A DNA stretch of 30,340 bases from RGIG464 sp045643185 (GTDB lineage Bacteria > Myxococcota_A > Bradymonadia > UBA4248). This document shows, one piece after another, positions 8,828 to 17,936 of the stretch. The position numbers and the translations under genes are program-made. Under the pieces are notes generated by a model, which saw nothing but the letters and a program-made list of their open reading frames with translations, was not told where the DNA came from and searched no databases. Numbering within the stretch: the first letter of the stretch is position 1; each line of letters opens with the position of its first letter. The stretch lies in contig JAZUKH010000038.1 in the NCBI GenBank assembly GCA_045643185.1, positions 1 through 30,340 on the forward strand, in the 5' to 3' direction.

Positions 8828-11800
8828 ATGAATAAGCGTAATTTTTGGTGTCTCACCGTTCTTCTCATTTGCGCCGGTTGCCAAGACGACGCAGCACAAC
8901 ACAATGCGTGTTCACGGTGTTCATCAACGCAAGACTGTATCAACGGCATTTGTCATGAACGAGCCCCGGTCAGCGTCTGCGAACCAGCCTGTTCTCAAAA
9001 CCAGACCTGCATCGCCGGCACATGCGTTCCCAACCAAGTCACCGATGACTGCACCCCAGCCTGTCAGAGCAACGAAACGTGCGTGAACGGCCAATGTCAG
9101 CCGACAACGCCCGACCCGTCCTGCGACCCGCCCTGTGCCTCAGATCACACTTGTGTGAATGGCCGATGCGCCATCTGCATCGGCTCGGAGTGCTTTTACG
9201 AAGCCGACCCGACCCCAAATCTGTGCACCGAAGATGACGAATGCGATGATGGTATGCGGTGTGTCGAAGGGATCTGCATCAAGAAAACAGCGGATCGTTG
9301 CGACCCAGCCTGTCCCGAAGGACAAACCTGTTTTGAAGGCCAATGCCAGCCGCAGACGTTGTTGTGGTCGCTCTGCCGCACGGGTAGTGATTGCGGACAA
9401 GGCCAATGTATCTTCACCCTCACGCCGTCCAAAGCCATGACGGTGTGTGTCAACGGCACCTGTCAGAACTACGACGCCAAAAAGCACCTTCCCGTAAGCT
9501 TTTTGGACGCACGCATCAACGTAGACAGCTACAACGCGACGCACAGCCACAAGGCTGCCCCCACAGATGACATCGGCATTTGCGCGTTCGACTGCACCGA
9601 AAACGCGTCTGTTTGTGAAGACGGCTGGTCGTGCCTGGTCGTTGCGAAAGGTGAAATGCCCTATCCCGGCCTCGATCAGCTTCCAAGCCCCCAACCCGAT
9701 AACGAGATGAATCAAAACGGTTTTGCCGCCGTTTGTCGACGCGACGTGAATGAAACACTCGCCGAGTCGATGCATTACACCACGGAACTCTGTCAGAACG
9801 ACGAAAATCGCTGTATGGCTGCAGGCGGCGTTTTTTATGACGACATGTGCCTCGAACCCTGTTCGCCCGACGTTGATCACTGCCCCTACATGTTTTCCTG
9901 TCAAAACGTCACGGTCAACGACCGGGAACGCTCGGTCTGCATGCCCAACCTGGGCACGTGTACCGCGTGTCTGGACATCGACAAAGATGGCGCCGGCACA
10001 GGACATTGTCAAAACCGCGTCGTCGACTGCGATGATCAGGATCCCAACATCTACTACGGAAAAACGCTCACCTGCGACGACCTCGCCACCAACGACGGCG
10101 ATCTACCCAACACCGACCACAACTGCAACGGCATCTTCGACAAGTTTGAACTTCTGGGCACGACCGACCATTGCGCAGCCTGCACGGACGCATGCAAAAA
10201 GCCTTTGACCGAAAATATTACCGTCACTTGTCAATACAAAGAGGAAGGCGAACTCGACGCCCACTGGCGCGACCACGCCACGCGTGAAGATGCGCTCCCT
10301 GATTTTCAGTGCGTTGAAAAATGCAGCTATGGCTACGGCGACTGCGGCGGCGATGGCAAATGCATGACCCAGCTTCTGACAGCAGAAGCTCGCGCAAAAG
10401 CAGAAGACTTCATTCTTAACCAGACGACCATGCCCATCGCCATGACGGACATCGTCTCGGACAATGCCTCACTTTATGCTCTCGACAACGATGGTGACGG
10501 CTATCCGACGCTGGATGTTGATAAAACACGTGAAATGCACGCGTTATATCTAAAAAATGACGAATCTGCACTCTGTTGCAATGCCAACCAAAACTACTGC
10601 TACACGACGGATGCCGACTGGAAAACCATGTCGCTGTCTGAGATTCAGAACCTGACCGATGAAACGACAGGCCAAACGCTGCCCATCGCACGGCCCAATG
10701 CCTTGTTGGATATCACAGCCTACGACATCAACGACGCCAATGCCGAGATCAACCCCAAAGCTCAAGAAGTCTGCGACGGCGTCGACAACGACGGCTCAAC
10801 GCTTCTACAAGCAGATCTGCCCGCCTGCACCGACTGGTGCGCATCCGACGACGCAACGCGCAAGACCTTGTGTGACAAACTCGCCGCTTTATCGCCCGAC
10901 GAACGCCTGAAAGCCGTCAACGACCAGTGTGATGTCACTGAGGACGGCTTCAGTCACGCATCTCGCCCATGGGTCGATATCATCGACAAGACCGAAGCTT
11001 ATCTTGGAGACACATGCAAAATCAGACATCCGTCCGGATCAATCTGCAAAGAAAACGGCAAAGTCAAATGCGGGCCCTTCACCAAAATTTCATGCCTCGC
11101 CGGATCCGAAAACTGCCTTTGTGGACAACATAACGGACTCGCTTTCAAAATCACGGATGACATGACGCCAAGCCTCGATGAAAACGGACGCACGGTCTAC
11201 ACCGACGAAGACATCGCGACACACTACGTCAAGCACTACACCATGAAAAACGGCACTTACGTCGCTGACATCTGCCGTTGCGATGGTTCACGATGCGAAG
11301 ACGATGTCTGTGTTGATCAGGACTCCGTCGAATGCTTCGCCATCTGTAATCAGCAATGTCTCATTGGCTCGCACGTCTCGCTCGCCTGTCAGTTGGAAAG
11401 CAACAACGAAAACGAAAACTCGCTGGATGGCATCGTCAAAGATCACAACGAACAGGACGTCATTCTGTTTAACAACATCGACGAGGACTGCGACGGACTC
11501 ATTGACGAAGACGCCATTCAACCATGCGTCATCCTCAACGATACCGCTTACGAAACGTACGCCAGTGGCGTCACCGACCCAAGCCTGTTCACCGTCTACT
11601 TGTCGAGCAAAAATTACACGCTGCCGCTCAACCAGGATGGCTCGATCAACCTTTGCCGACTGGGCATCACGGTGAATAACGGCGACTTCGGCAAAGACAA
11701 CGCCGGACTGTGTCACCCCATCTACACACCACGTCAATACGATTTTTACGGCGACGGCATCGATTCCAACTGCGACGGCTTTGACTACGACCTGGCCAAC

Positions 11801-14071
11801 GCCGTTTTTGTCACACAACCCTATCAGGGCTCGACCAGTCAAAGCGATGCCAACGATTGTAAATATAACGCCACCGAAAAACACGTACGCCCTTGCGTCA
11901 CACTCAACCGAGCCATCGAAGCCGCAAAAGTGCCTGGAACGAATCTCAGTCAGGACGCTTTCTATGTCGACATCTTCATCGCCGGCGACGAAACTGACAC
12001 GGCACACGCCTATGACATCTCACAACAGAATAAAACGCTACCACTCGTCATTCCGACGGCCTCAAAGATCAGACAGGTCCGATCCCTAAAGAAGTTTATG
12101 AACACCACCGATCCAACCGCTGGATCAGACGGCCATATCCTTAGTGCCTATGACCTACACCGACTCCTGATCAAACGATCGATCGAATCTCCAACCTTTA
12201 ATGCCAACAACTATTTATATAGTTACGACAAAAAAGTCGGTAACGATTACGAGCCCGCTACCCCAAGCGAGATCAATAATCCAACGGAATTGATCCGAAT
12301 CTTCGGCGGTTTCAAGCGAGAATTGCTCGACGCGACGTCCACCGACTATCGAACCGATAACTGGAAACTGAGCGGCAACAAGACCCTCGTCAACAGCGAC
12401 ATCAAACTCACGCAATATCTCGCTTCGACCGGCCAGGAAGTCGGCATCGACGACGTTTATGCCATGATCCGTTCGGATAAAAAATATCCAATGAGTCTGC
12501 GCATCGAAAATATGAAGTTCGTCATGAAAACGAGCCCGCGCACAGAAAGTTCGCCCCAAACTTTGATCAAAGACAACATCAATGGCGTCACCCTGGTCGG
12601 CATTGATGGCTACAGCGGCGTCTCGCGTCTGGCCTTGAAGAACGTCGATATGTCGATCACCGCGCCGACGGCCTACAGTTTTGCCTCAAACGACCTGCCA
12701 ACTTCGCCTACGCCTGGTACCGCGGGCATTAATGCTTACCGAAACGAAAACGACAACAGTTCGGTCGATTCCAACTATGTCAACAAATACAACAGCAATA
12801 CGTGTCAAGCGACCTTCCTATGCGGCTACCAACTCACAGCGAATAGCATTTCCGGCAGCCGAGGCGGCTGCGGCGGTCACGGCACCTACGATTCCACCAA
12901 ATCCTATATGCCTGGCAAACCCAGTTCATCGATCTCAGCCCAGAACCGAACGCTCGCCACGGGCGCGGACGGCGGCAAAAGCGTTTATAATGGCAACACC
13001 TGTGAGAGCTGCGTAAACACCGACGACGCCAAAGGTCAGGACGGCATAAGTGGCAAAAATGGCAAAAACGGTGAACGCGCCGACATCCTCATGAACTTCA
13101 AAGTCAAAGACAACCAGCTCTATGTCCAGGCCGACCGAACAAAAGCCAAGGGATATTACGGCCTTCCGGGAACCGGTGGCGGTGGTGGAAGCGTCAAACG
13201 CTGTTACGATGGTCAGGGCTCCGACCACACGCAATGCTTTGCCGCGATCGGCGGTAACGGCGGATGCGGCGGCGAAGGCGGCGAAGCCGGCGGTATCGGT
13301 GGGTCTGCACTCGGCATCGTCGTGCGATCCACCTCGAATACACCAAATTCCACCGTGTTCGACCTGCAAGACGTCAACGTGACCGTCACAAATGGAAGTG
13401 GCGGCCTCGCACAAGGAAGTGCCAAAGGCGCTGCCGGCGGAAACGGTGCCAAGAATCACGCCTATTATCGATACACCCATGGACCGTTTGGAGACTGGGG
13501 CATTACCCACACCCAATGTCAAGCGAGCGGCGCAAGCGGCGCTGGCGGCGCTGGCGGCGCTGGCGGCGCTGGCGCTGGCGGACTCGCCGGTTGGGCTTAC
13601 CCCTATGTCCTCGCATGCGATCCACAAATCTGCAATAAATCTTGCCAAAACAATTCAAACAAAAACCAATGCATCAAAGATTGTCAGGCAAAACTCTCAG
13701 ATAAAGACGTCAATACCTTCAAAAATTGCGGCTTCGCCCTCTCCGAAAAATTATTACAAAACCTCGGAAGCATCGGGACACAATCGCTGGAAGCAAAATC
13801 CTACAACGACGTCCGAAATGACACCGACCAACAAAAACAACACCTCAGCGCCATCTCAACCATCCCACCAATAACCAATATCAAGGAGATCCCATCACCG
13901 ATCACGGAACGCGGCACTTTTAGCGATAGTAAATCATGCAGCGACAGTAATATTTCAAAAGGAAAAGAAAGCGGAAACAACATCCCGCCAAACTCCGAAC
14001 AATACACCGATACGACCTGCCGTATGGATACCTCAGGCACCCCCGTCATCATGAAAACCCTCTGGATCTAA
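8828..14071 (+). CDS. Giant Cys-rich lipoprotein with MopE-like metal-binding motifs and Gly-rich beta-helix region
   Basis: The product has 1747 residues from the ATG at 8828. An in-frame GTG at 8822 overlaps the AGAGGG ribosome site and is less likely. The N-terminus is a type II signal peptide ending LLICAGC. Cysteine at -3 of the lipobox is unusual, so lipidation is probable rather than certain. Residues 25-180 are short cysteine repeats (CxxxQTCxxGxC type). MopE/thrombospondin-3-like acidic motifs, typical of calcium binding, follow near residues 385-410 (DCDDQDPN), 551 (DNDGDGY), 648 (CDGVDNDG), 881 (NIDEDCDGLIDED) and 975 (GDGIDSNCDG). Near 1010-1034, CVTLNRAIEAA looks like the start of a right-handed beta-helix. 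A Gly-rich tract (about 1342-1590) with a GAGGAGGAG run follows, then a polar, Cys-containing tail. It is likely a surface or matrix protein. The gap after the previous gene is 79 bases with no visible terminator, so the two may be co-transcribed. Confidence 0.9.
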   Translation: MNKRNFWCLTVLLICAGCQDDAAQHNACSRCSSTQDCINGICHERAPVSVCEPACSQNQTCIAGTCVPNQVTDDCTPACQSNETCVNGQCQPTTPDPSCDPPCASDHTCVNGRCAICIGSECFYEADPTPNLCTEDDECDDGMRCVEGICIKKTADRCDPACPEGQTCFEGQCQPQTLLWSLCRTGSDCGQGQCIFTLTPSKAMTVCVNGTCQNYDAKKHLPVSFLDARINVDSYNATHSHKAAPTDDIGICAFDCTENASVCEDGWSCLVVAKGEMPYPGLDQLPSPQPDNEMNQNGFAAVCRRDVNETLAESMHYTTELCQNDENRCMAAGGVFYDDMCLEPCSPDVDHCPYMFSCQNVTVNDRERSVCMPNLGTCTACLDIDKDGAGTGHCQNRVVDCDDQDPNIYYGKTLTCDDLATNDGDLPNTDHNCNGIFDKFELLGTTDHCAACTDACKKPLTENITVTCQYKEEGELDAHWRDHATREDALPDFQCVEKCSYGYGDCGGDGKCMTQLLTAEARAKAEDFILNQTTMPIAMTDIVSDNASLYALDNDGDGYPTLDVDKTREMHALYLKNDESALCCNANQNYCYTTDADWKTMSLSEIQNLTDETTGQTLPIARPNALLDITAYDINDANAEINPKAQEVCDGVDNDGSTLLQADLPACTDWCASDDATRKTLCDKLAALSPDERLKAVNDQCDVTEDGFSHASRPWVDIIDKTEAYLGDTCKIRHPSGSICKENGKVKCGPFTKISCLAGSENCLCGQHNGLAFKITDDMTPSLDENGRTVYTDEDIATHYVKHYTMKNGTYVADICRCDGSRCEDDVCVDQDSVECFAICNQQCLIGSHVSLACQLESNNENENSLDGIVKDHNEQDVILFNNIDEDCDGLIDEDAIQPCVILNDTAYETYASGVTDPSLFTVYLSSKNYTLPLNQDGSINLCRLGITVNNGDFGKDNAGLCHPIYTPRQYDFYGDGIDSNCDGFDYDLANAVFVTQPYQGSTSQSDANDCKYNATEKHVRPCVTLNRAIEAAKVPGTNLSQDAFYVDIFIAGDETDTAHAYDISQQNKTLPLVIPTASKIRQVRSLKKFMNTTDPTAGSDGHILSAYDLHRLLIKRSIESPTFNANNYLYSYDKKVGNDYEPATPSEINNPTELIRIFGGFKRELLDATSTDYRTDNWKLSGNKTLVNSDIKLTQYLASTGQEVGIDDVYAMIRSDKKYPMSLRIENMKFVMKTSPRTESSPQTLIKDNINGVTLVGIDGYSGVSRLALKNVDMSITAPTAYSFASNDLPTSPTPGTAGINAYRNENDNSSVDSNYVNKYNSNTCQATFLCGYQLTANSISGSRGGCGGHGTYDSTKSYMPGKPSSSISAQNRTLATGADGGKSVYNGNTCESCVNTDDAKGQDGISGKNGKNGERADILMNFKVKDNQLYVQADRTKAKGYYGLPGTGGGGGSVKRCYDGQGSDHTQCFAAIGGNGGCGGEGGEAGGIGGSALGIVVRSTSNTPNSTVFDLQDVNVTVTNGSGGLAQGSAKGAAGGNGAKNHAYYRYTHGPFGDWGITHTQCQASGASGAGGAGGAGGAGAGGLAGWAYPYVLACDPQICNKSCQNNSNKNQCIKDCQAKLSDKDVNTFKNCGFALSEKLLQNLGSIGTQSLEAKSYNDVRNDTDQQKQHLSAISTIPPITNIKEIPSPITERGTFSDSKSCSDSNISKGKESGNNIPPNSEQYTDTTCRMDTSGTPVIMKTLWI
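13536..13581 (+). repeat. 9-bp tandem repeat encoding a GAG(G) run
   Basis: About four to five copies of the 9-bp unit GGCGGCGCT lie in frame inside the Gly-rich region of the giant lipoprotein gene and encode the Gly-Ala-Gly run. The units are nearly identical at DNA level. Copy number could change by slippage without breaking the frame. Confidence 0.7.
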
Positions 14072-14091
14072 GCGATTCTAAACGCTTTAGG

Positions 14092-14190
14092 CATAAGGAG
14101 GGGAAAGCCTTCCCCTACGCGGCTATTTTCGCCATGTTGCGACGCAGCAACATGGCGAAAATACGCCGCTACCCCTTCTGCCTACGGCTT
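14092..14190 (+). repeat. Intergenic structured repeat, copy B
   Basis: A conserved near-palindrome GGGGAAAGCCTTCCCC (14100-14115) is followed by a long hairpin. The 22-base left arm (14119-14140, GCGGCTATTTTCGCCATGTT and two more bases) pairs with 14147-14169 with one extra base on the right side. The trailing arm ACCCCTTCTGCCTACGG closes the element. It lies between the third and fourth giant genes. No U-tract follows. Its orientation is the same as copy C. Confidence 0.85.
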
Positions 14191-14263
14191 TCTCTGTCAA
14201 AGCCCTCTCGCTGTTGACAAGACCCTTCTGAACACACTCCCTAAAAAGTACGGAATTTGTCGT

Positions 14264-17200
14264 ATGAACCGCATGCCATCTTTCAAATACTGTTTTGTTT
14301 GCCTCGCCGCGACGCTATGCGTGCCTGCCTGCACGGAACATAACGCCGAAGTTCAACCAACTTGCGTCACGGCTGGATGCCTGGATAACGAACTGTGTAA
14401 CGAACGCACCGGCGTCTGCGAACCACAACCGGAATGTATCAACAACGACCAGTGCGATAACGAACTCGTCTGTCGAAACCAAAAATGCGTTCCAGAATGT
14501 ACAAAAGATAACGAGTGCAATGGCGAACTCATCTGTCGAAACCAAAAGTGCGTTCCAGAATGCACTCAAGACAACGAGTGCGATGGAGAACTCGTGTGCC
14601 GAAACCAAAAGTGCGTTCCGGAATGCCAGACCGACCAGAACTGCCCAGATAACCTCGTGTGCCGAAATCAAAAATGCGTTCCGGAATGCACTCACGACGA
14701 CGATTGCGAAGGATTCCTACTCTGTCAGAATTCGATTTGCGTCCCCGAATGCATCAACGACTTCCATTGCCCAGGCACCAGCGTTTGCTTGGAAGATCAC
14801 TGCGTCAAATGTCGCGATGATGACCAGTGCACCGAAAATGCAACCTGTCAAAACAACACATGCGTGTTCGAATGCACCGAAGATAGCACATGTCCGACCG
14901 ATAAACCGTTCTGTCACGTTCACCTCTGCGTCGAATGCACCGAAGATGCTCAATGCGCTGACCACCATTATTGTGAACACAACGCTTGCGTGCCCGAATG
15001 CCAGGAACACACCGATTGCCTGGCTCGACAAAGCTCCGGCCAGACGGCATTCTCACTCTGTTCCGCGCAGGTCTGCGTTGAATGCCTCGACAACAGCAAC
15101 TGCCCCACAAACCAGGTCTGCTACGACCACGTTTGCGCCGAGTGTCAGACAAACGACGCCGACTGCGATGGCACGACCGATGATCGCGACGCATGTCCGA
15201 ATAACCCGACGCTCAACGCGTCAAAACAGGACTGCAACTTCGAAACTGACAAGGACGGCAACCGCGTTTTTCTCATTTACCACGCGACGGATCTCAACCG
15301 ACTGCGCGAACAACTCGCTGAACGCACGACACAGGATGTCTTCAAAGTTCGACTGATGAACGACATTAACCTCATCGACGCGGTCGACGAAGTCAAAAAC
15401 GCCGATTTCAGCCCCGTCAACACCTATTGGGAAGAAAACGTCATCAATATTGAAACGCTTGACCCACAAACGATCGTTCATGATCCCAAAGACGCGGATT
15501 ACACCCCCTACATGATCCAAACGCCGACCTGTACCTTTGACTGGGAACCCATTTTCCTTTTCAAAGTCGATTGGGATGGCAACGACAAGAAAATTCTGGC
15601 CGTCGCTGATGGACAAACCTGTTCCACAGAATCGTCGCTGTTCGCCACACTCTCAAACGCCAACGTTCACGATCTGAATCTTGTCTACAATGTTCGCGGA
15701 AAAGCCACGTCTTGGTTCGCCCAAAATAGTCAAAATTCCACGATCGAAAACATTTCATTCGTCGGCGATATCAATCTCGACATGTCACTGCTCGACGATC
15801 CAGATGCCGTCGTAAATGACTCGTCCTTCCACTTCGCCATGCTCGTTTCACCCACGGGCATAAACCACAACAATAACTACAAAAATATTTATTATTACGG
15901 CAATGTGACGCTGAATGGCGAAACTGAAAATACCGACGATCTTAAGGAGCTGGGCTCTTTTACCGGTTTTGACGGCATCTTTGGCTTACCAGAACAGTGC
16001 ACCATCGAAAATGTTTTCTTCTACGTCCCAGACGGCGTGTATTCGACAAACCGAAGTTTCTTTGGAATCGGTAATATGCTGTTTAGCTCACACATCAAAG
16101 CCGTCAATATCAACATCCCGGTCTTATCGATGCGGAATGCACAACACCTGGTGAACAGCGATTTTCGTGTGTCATACGCCGGCATTGCCAGATACGCTGA
16201 CAATACAAGGTTCAGCAAACTCACACATGGCGAAAACGAACCAGATTCACCTGCCATTTTGATCCAAATTGGAAAAACTTATGGCACCGATGCTTTTTAC
16301 GGATTGGCCGAAAGCTTCATGTCTGAGATCAACGGCAAAGCACAATTGATCTACGGCGATCTAAACCTGGATGGCAGATATTACGGCGTTGCCAGAGCCA
16401 TGAACTTGTCAAAATATCCTTATTTACCTGAAGATGACCCCGATCAGGATGCCGTATTTGAATCGATGTCTATCAAAGCCAACAATATCACCGCAGCCAG
16501 CGAATACTATGGTATCACCTCAGACGCGAGCGACATCACGACCAACGCGCTCACCGTGCAGACCGATGACATTTCTGCCAACGACGTCACCATCACGACC
16601 CCCGACCTGCACACGGATCATTTCGAAGTCGTGGCTCACGACATTACGGCCAAAAAACAGTTTCAGTTTTTTCAAAACATTTCTTCGCCCAGCCTCGATC
16701 ATCTTCGCTTCACGGCGCATGACATTCAAACGCCGATATTTCGACTGACTTCTATCCCAGATTATTCAAGTTCTCTAAACACCAAAGCCTCCAACATCAG
16801 CATCACGCTGAACAACATTAAAACGCAATCCTTTTACAGCCTGTCGACACCAGGCTTGACGTCGATCAGTCACGTCGAAATTACTGTGAACGATACGCTA
16901 TACATCGATAATGGCCACTTTGACGGACTGGTCAATCCCCTCTATTCCCAGTCTCTAAACATGGACCACGTCGATTTCTCGATCAATCATTTGTTCTATG
17001 ACAGTCCAGCCCCACTGAACCTGTTGATGGAACGCTGTGACCAGGATTGGACGCTGGATCACATCCACTTCATCATCCACGACTTGCTCATTCCCACCGG
17101 CTACACGCATCCCATTACCCTGATCGACCAGATGGCATGTCATCTCAATGCATCCGCCATCGAGATCGATCGAATCCAGGACGGCGCGCTTTTGGGATTC

Positions 17201-17836
17201 AACAAGGTCAATAGCCACACTGAGATCAATAACGTGGTGCTCTACGCAAACAACTTCACCACCCAGTCGTCACCGACGGCCGGACTGATTTATGAGCTCG
17301 CAAGCGCCGACATCAAACTCAAAAGCCTGTTTTCGGCGATGCGCTATCGTCAATACACAAAAACGGATGCAGAAACTGGCTATCCGACTGATCTTAGCGA
17401 AGACCTGAACCTCGATAACCAGGTCGTTCAGACCATGTCGAATATCACCGACTTATTGCAATACGTCGGCGACCTGATCAATTCACCTGAAACAAAATTG
17501 TATAAGCTCAACATGGACATCCAAAACGTCATGGGGCTGCGACGCGACGAGAGCGACAACACGGCGGCCTCACCGATGATCATCGTCAATGATTACACCT
17601 ATGACGACGATGGCACGAACAACGTCACAAACTACACGCCCCTCTTCGTTTCGTTCCTGCCCAACGCCACTGAGATCGCCGTCCCCATCGAAGCCAATGA
17701 CGTGATTCCTCCAGAATCCACGCTATCCGGCTGCAAAAGCACGAAAGATGCTGACTGCGACTCCCCATGGGCGCCCACGCTTCACACCATCCTCGAAGCG
17801 GATGGACAGATCGTTCGCATTCCCTGGATCAAGTAA
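14264..17836 (+). CDS. Cys-rich repeat lipoprotein with TSP3-like motif and probable beta-helix domain
   Basis: The product has 1190 residues. The signal peptide ends CVPAC with the lipid-accepting Cys at residue 23. A second ATG at 14273 would give the same mature protein, and no strong ribosome site separates the two. Residues 30-300 are a tandem array of about a dozen 21-residue units (PECTxDNECxGELVCRNQKCV), each with four cysteines; the first four are nearly identical at DNA level. Next comes an acidic thrombospondin-type-3-like motif (DADCDGTTDDRDACPNNP). The remaining 850 residues show repeated short beta-strand patterns with Asn and Thr at turns (for example STIENISFVGDINLD), like GLUG or pectate-lyase-type beta-helices. 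It is probably a surface-displayed protein with a disulfide-rich stalk; the ligand is unknown. An intrinsic terminator lies just downstream. Confidence 0.9.
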   Translation: MNRMPSFKYCFVCLAATLCVPACTEHNAEVQPTCVTAGCLDNELCNERTGVCEPQPECINNDQCDNELVCRNQKCVPECTKDNECNGELICRNQKCVPECTQDNECDGELVCRNQKCVPECQTDQNCPDNLVCRNQKCVPECTHDDDCEGFLLCQNSICVPECINDFHCPGTSVCLEDHCVKCRDDDQCTENATCQNNTCVFECTEDSTCPTDKPFCHVHLCVECTEDAQCADHHYCEHNACVPECQEHTDCLARQSSGQTAFSLCSAQVCVECLDNSNCPTNQVCYDHVCAECQTNDADCDGTTDDRDACPNNPTLNASKQDCNFETDKDGNRVFLIYHATDLNRLREQLAERTTQDVFKVRLMNDINLIDAVDEVKNADFSPVNTYWEENVINIETLDPQTIVHDPKDADYTPYMIQTPTCTFDWEPIFLFKVDWDGNDKKILAVADGQTCSTESSLFATLSNANVHDLNLVYNVRGKATSWFAQNSQNSTIENISFVGDINLDMSLLDDPDAVVNDSSFHFAMLVSPTGINHNNNYKNIYYYGNVTLNGETENTDDLKELGSFTGFDGIFGLPEQCTIENVFFYVPDGVYSTNRSFFGIGNMLFSSHIKAVNINIPVLSMRNAQHLVNSDFRVSYAGIARYADNTRFSKLTHGENEPDSPAILIQIGKTYGTDAFYGLAESFMSEINGKAQLIYGDLNLDGRYYGVARAMNLSKYPYLPEDDPDQDAVFESMSIKANNITAASEYYGITSDASDITTNALTVQTDDISANDVTITTPDLHTDHFEVVAHDITAKKQFQFFQNISSPSLDHLRFTAHDIQTPIFRLTSIPDYSSSLNTKASNISITLNNIKTQSFYSLSTPGLTSISHVEITVNDTLYIDNGHFDGLVNPLYSQSLNMDHVDFSINHLFYDSPAPLNLLMERCDQDWTLDHIHFIIHDLLIPTGYTHPITLIDQMACHLNASAIEIDRIQDGALLGFNKVNSHTEINNVVLYANNFTTQSSPTAGLIYELASADIKLKSLFSAMRYRQYTKTDAETGYPTDLSEDLNLDNQVVQTMSNITDLLQYVGDLINSPETKLYKLNMDIQNVMGLRRDESDNTAASPMIIVNDYTYDDDGTNNVTNYTPLFVSFLPNATEIAVPIEANDVIPPESTLSGCKSTKDADCDSPWAPTLHTILEADGQIVRIPWIK
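14422..15180 (+). repeat. 63-bp tandem repeats encoding 21-residue Cys-rich units
   Basis: The coding sequence repeats with a 63-base period. The segment CGAAACCAAAA(A/G)TGCGTTCC recurs in at least four consecutive units between 14476 and 14690, while later units have diverged and vary in length. This points to recent expansion of the 5' units within the lipoprotein gene. Confidence 0.8.
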
Positions 17837-17850
17837 CCCAGCTTACCAAC

Positions 17851-17884
17851 GCGCGCCACGAACGGCGCGCGTTTTTGTTTTTTA
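17851..17884 (+). terminator. Rho-independent terminator after the giant lipoprotein block
   Basis: A perfect 7-bp GC-only stem (GCGCGCC and GGCGCGC) encloses the loop ACGAAC and is followed by GTTTTTGTTTTTT. It begins 15 bases after the stop codon of the 1190-residue lipoprotein gene. The T-tract is only on the plus strand, so it does not serve the convergent pgm gene. Confidence 0.93.
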
Positions 17885-17936
17885 ACAGATCAGCCACTTG
17901 CAACGACTCAACGTTACAAATCCGCCACAAGTGCTG

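Noticed and set aside
9140..10012. 290-residue antisense open frame inside the third giant gene
   Set aside because: It is a shadow of the sense codon usage, with no plausible start site or domain. The sense frame carries clear cysteine and MopE motifs.
12935..13648. 237-residue antisense frame over the Gly-rich region
   Set aside because: It is the complement of GGC/GCC-rich repeats and gives an Ala-rich low-complexity product.
14422..15180. Possible CRISPR array suggested by regular repeats
   Set aside because: The 63-bp repeats are in frame, encode cysteine-rich units and have no unique spacers.
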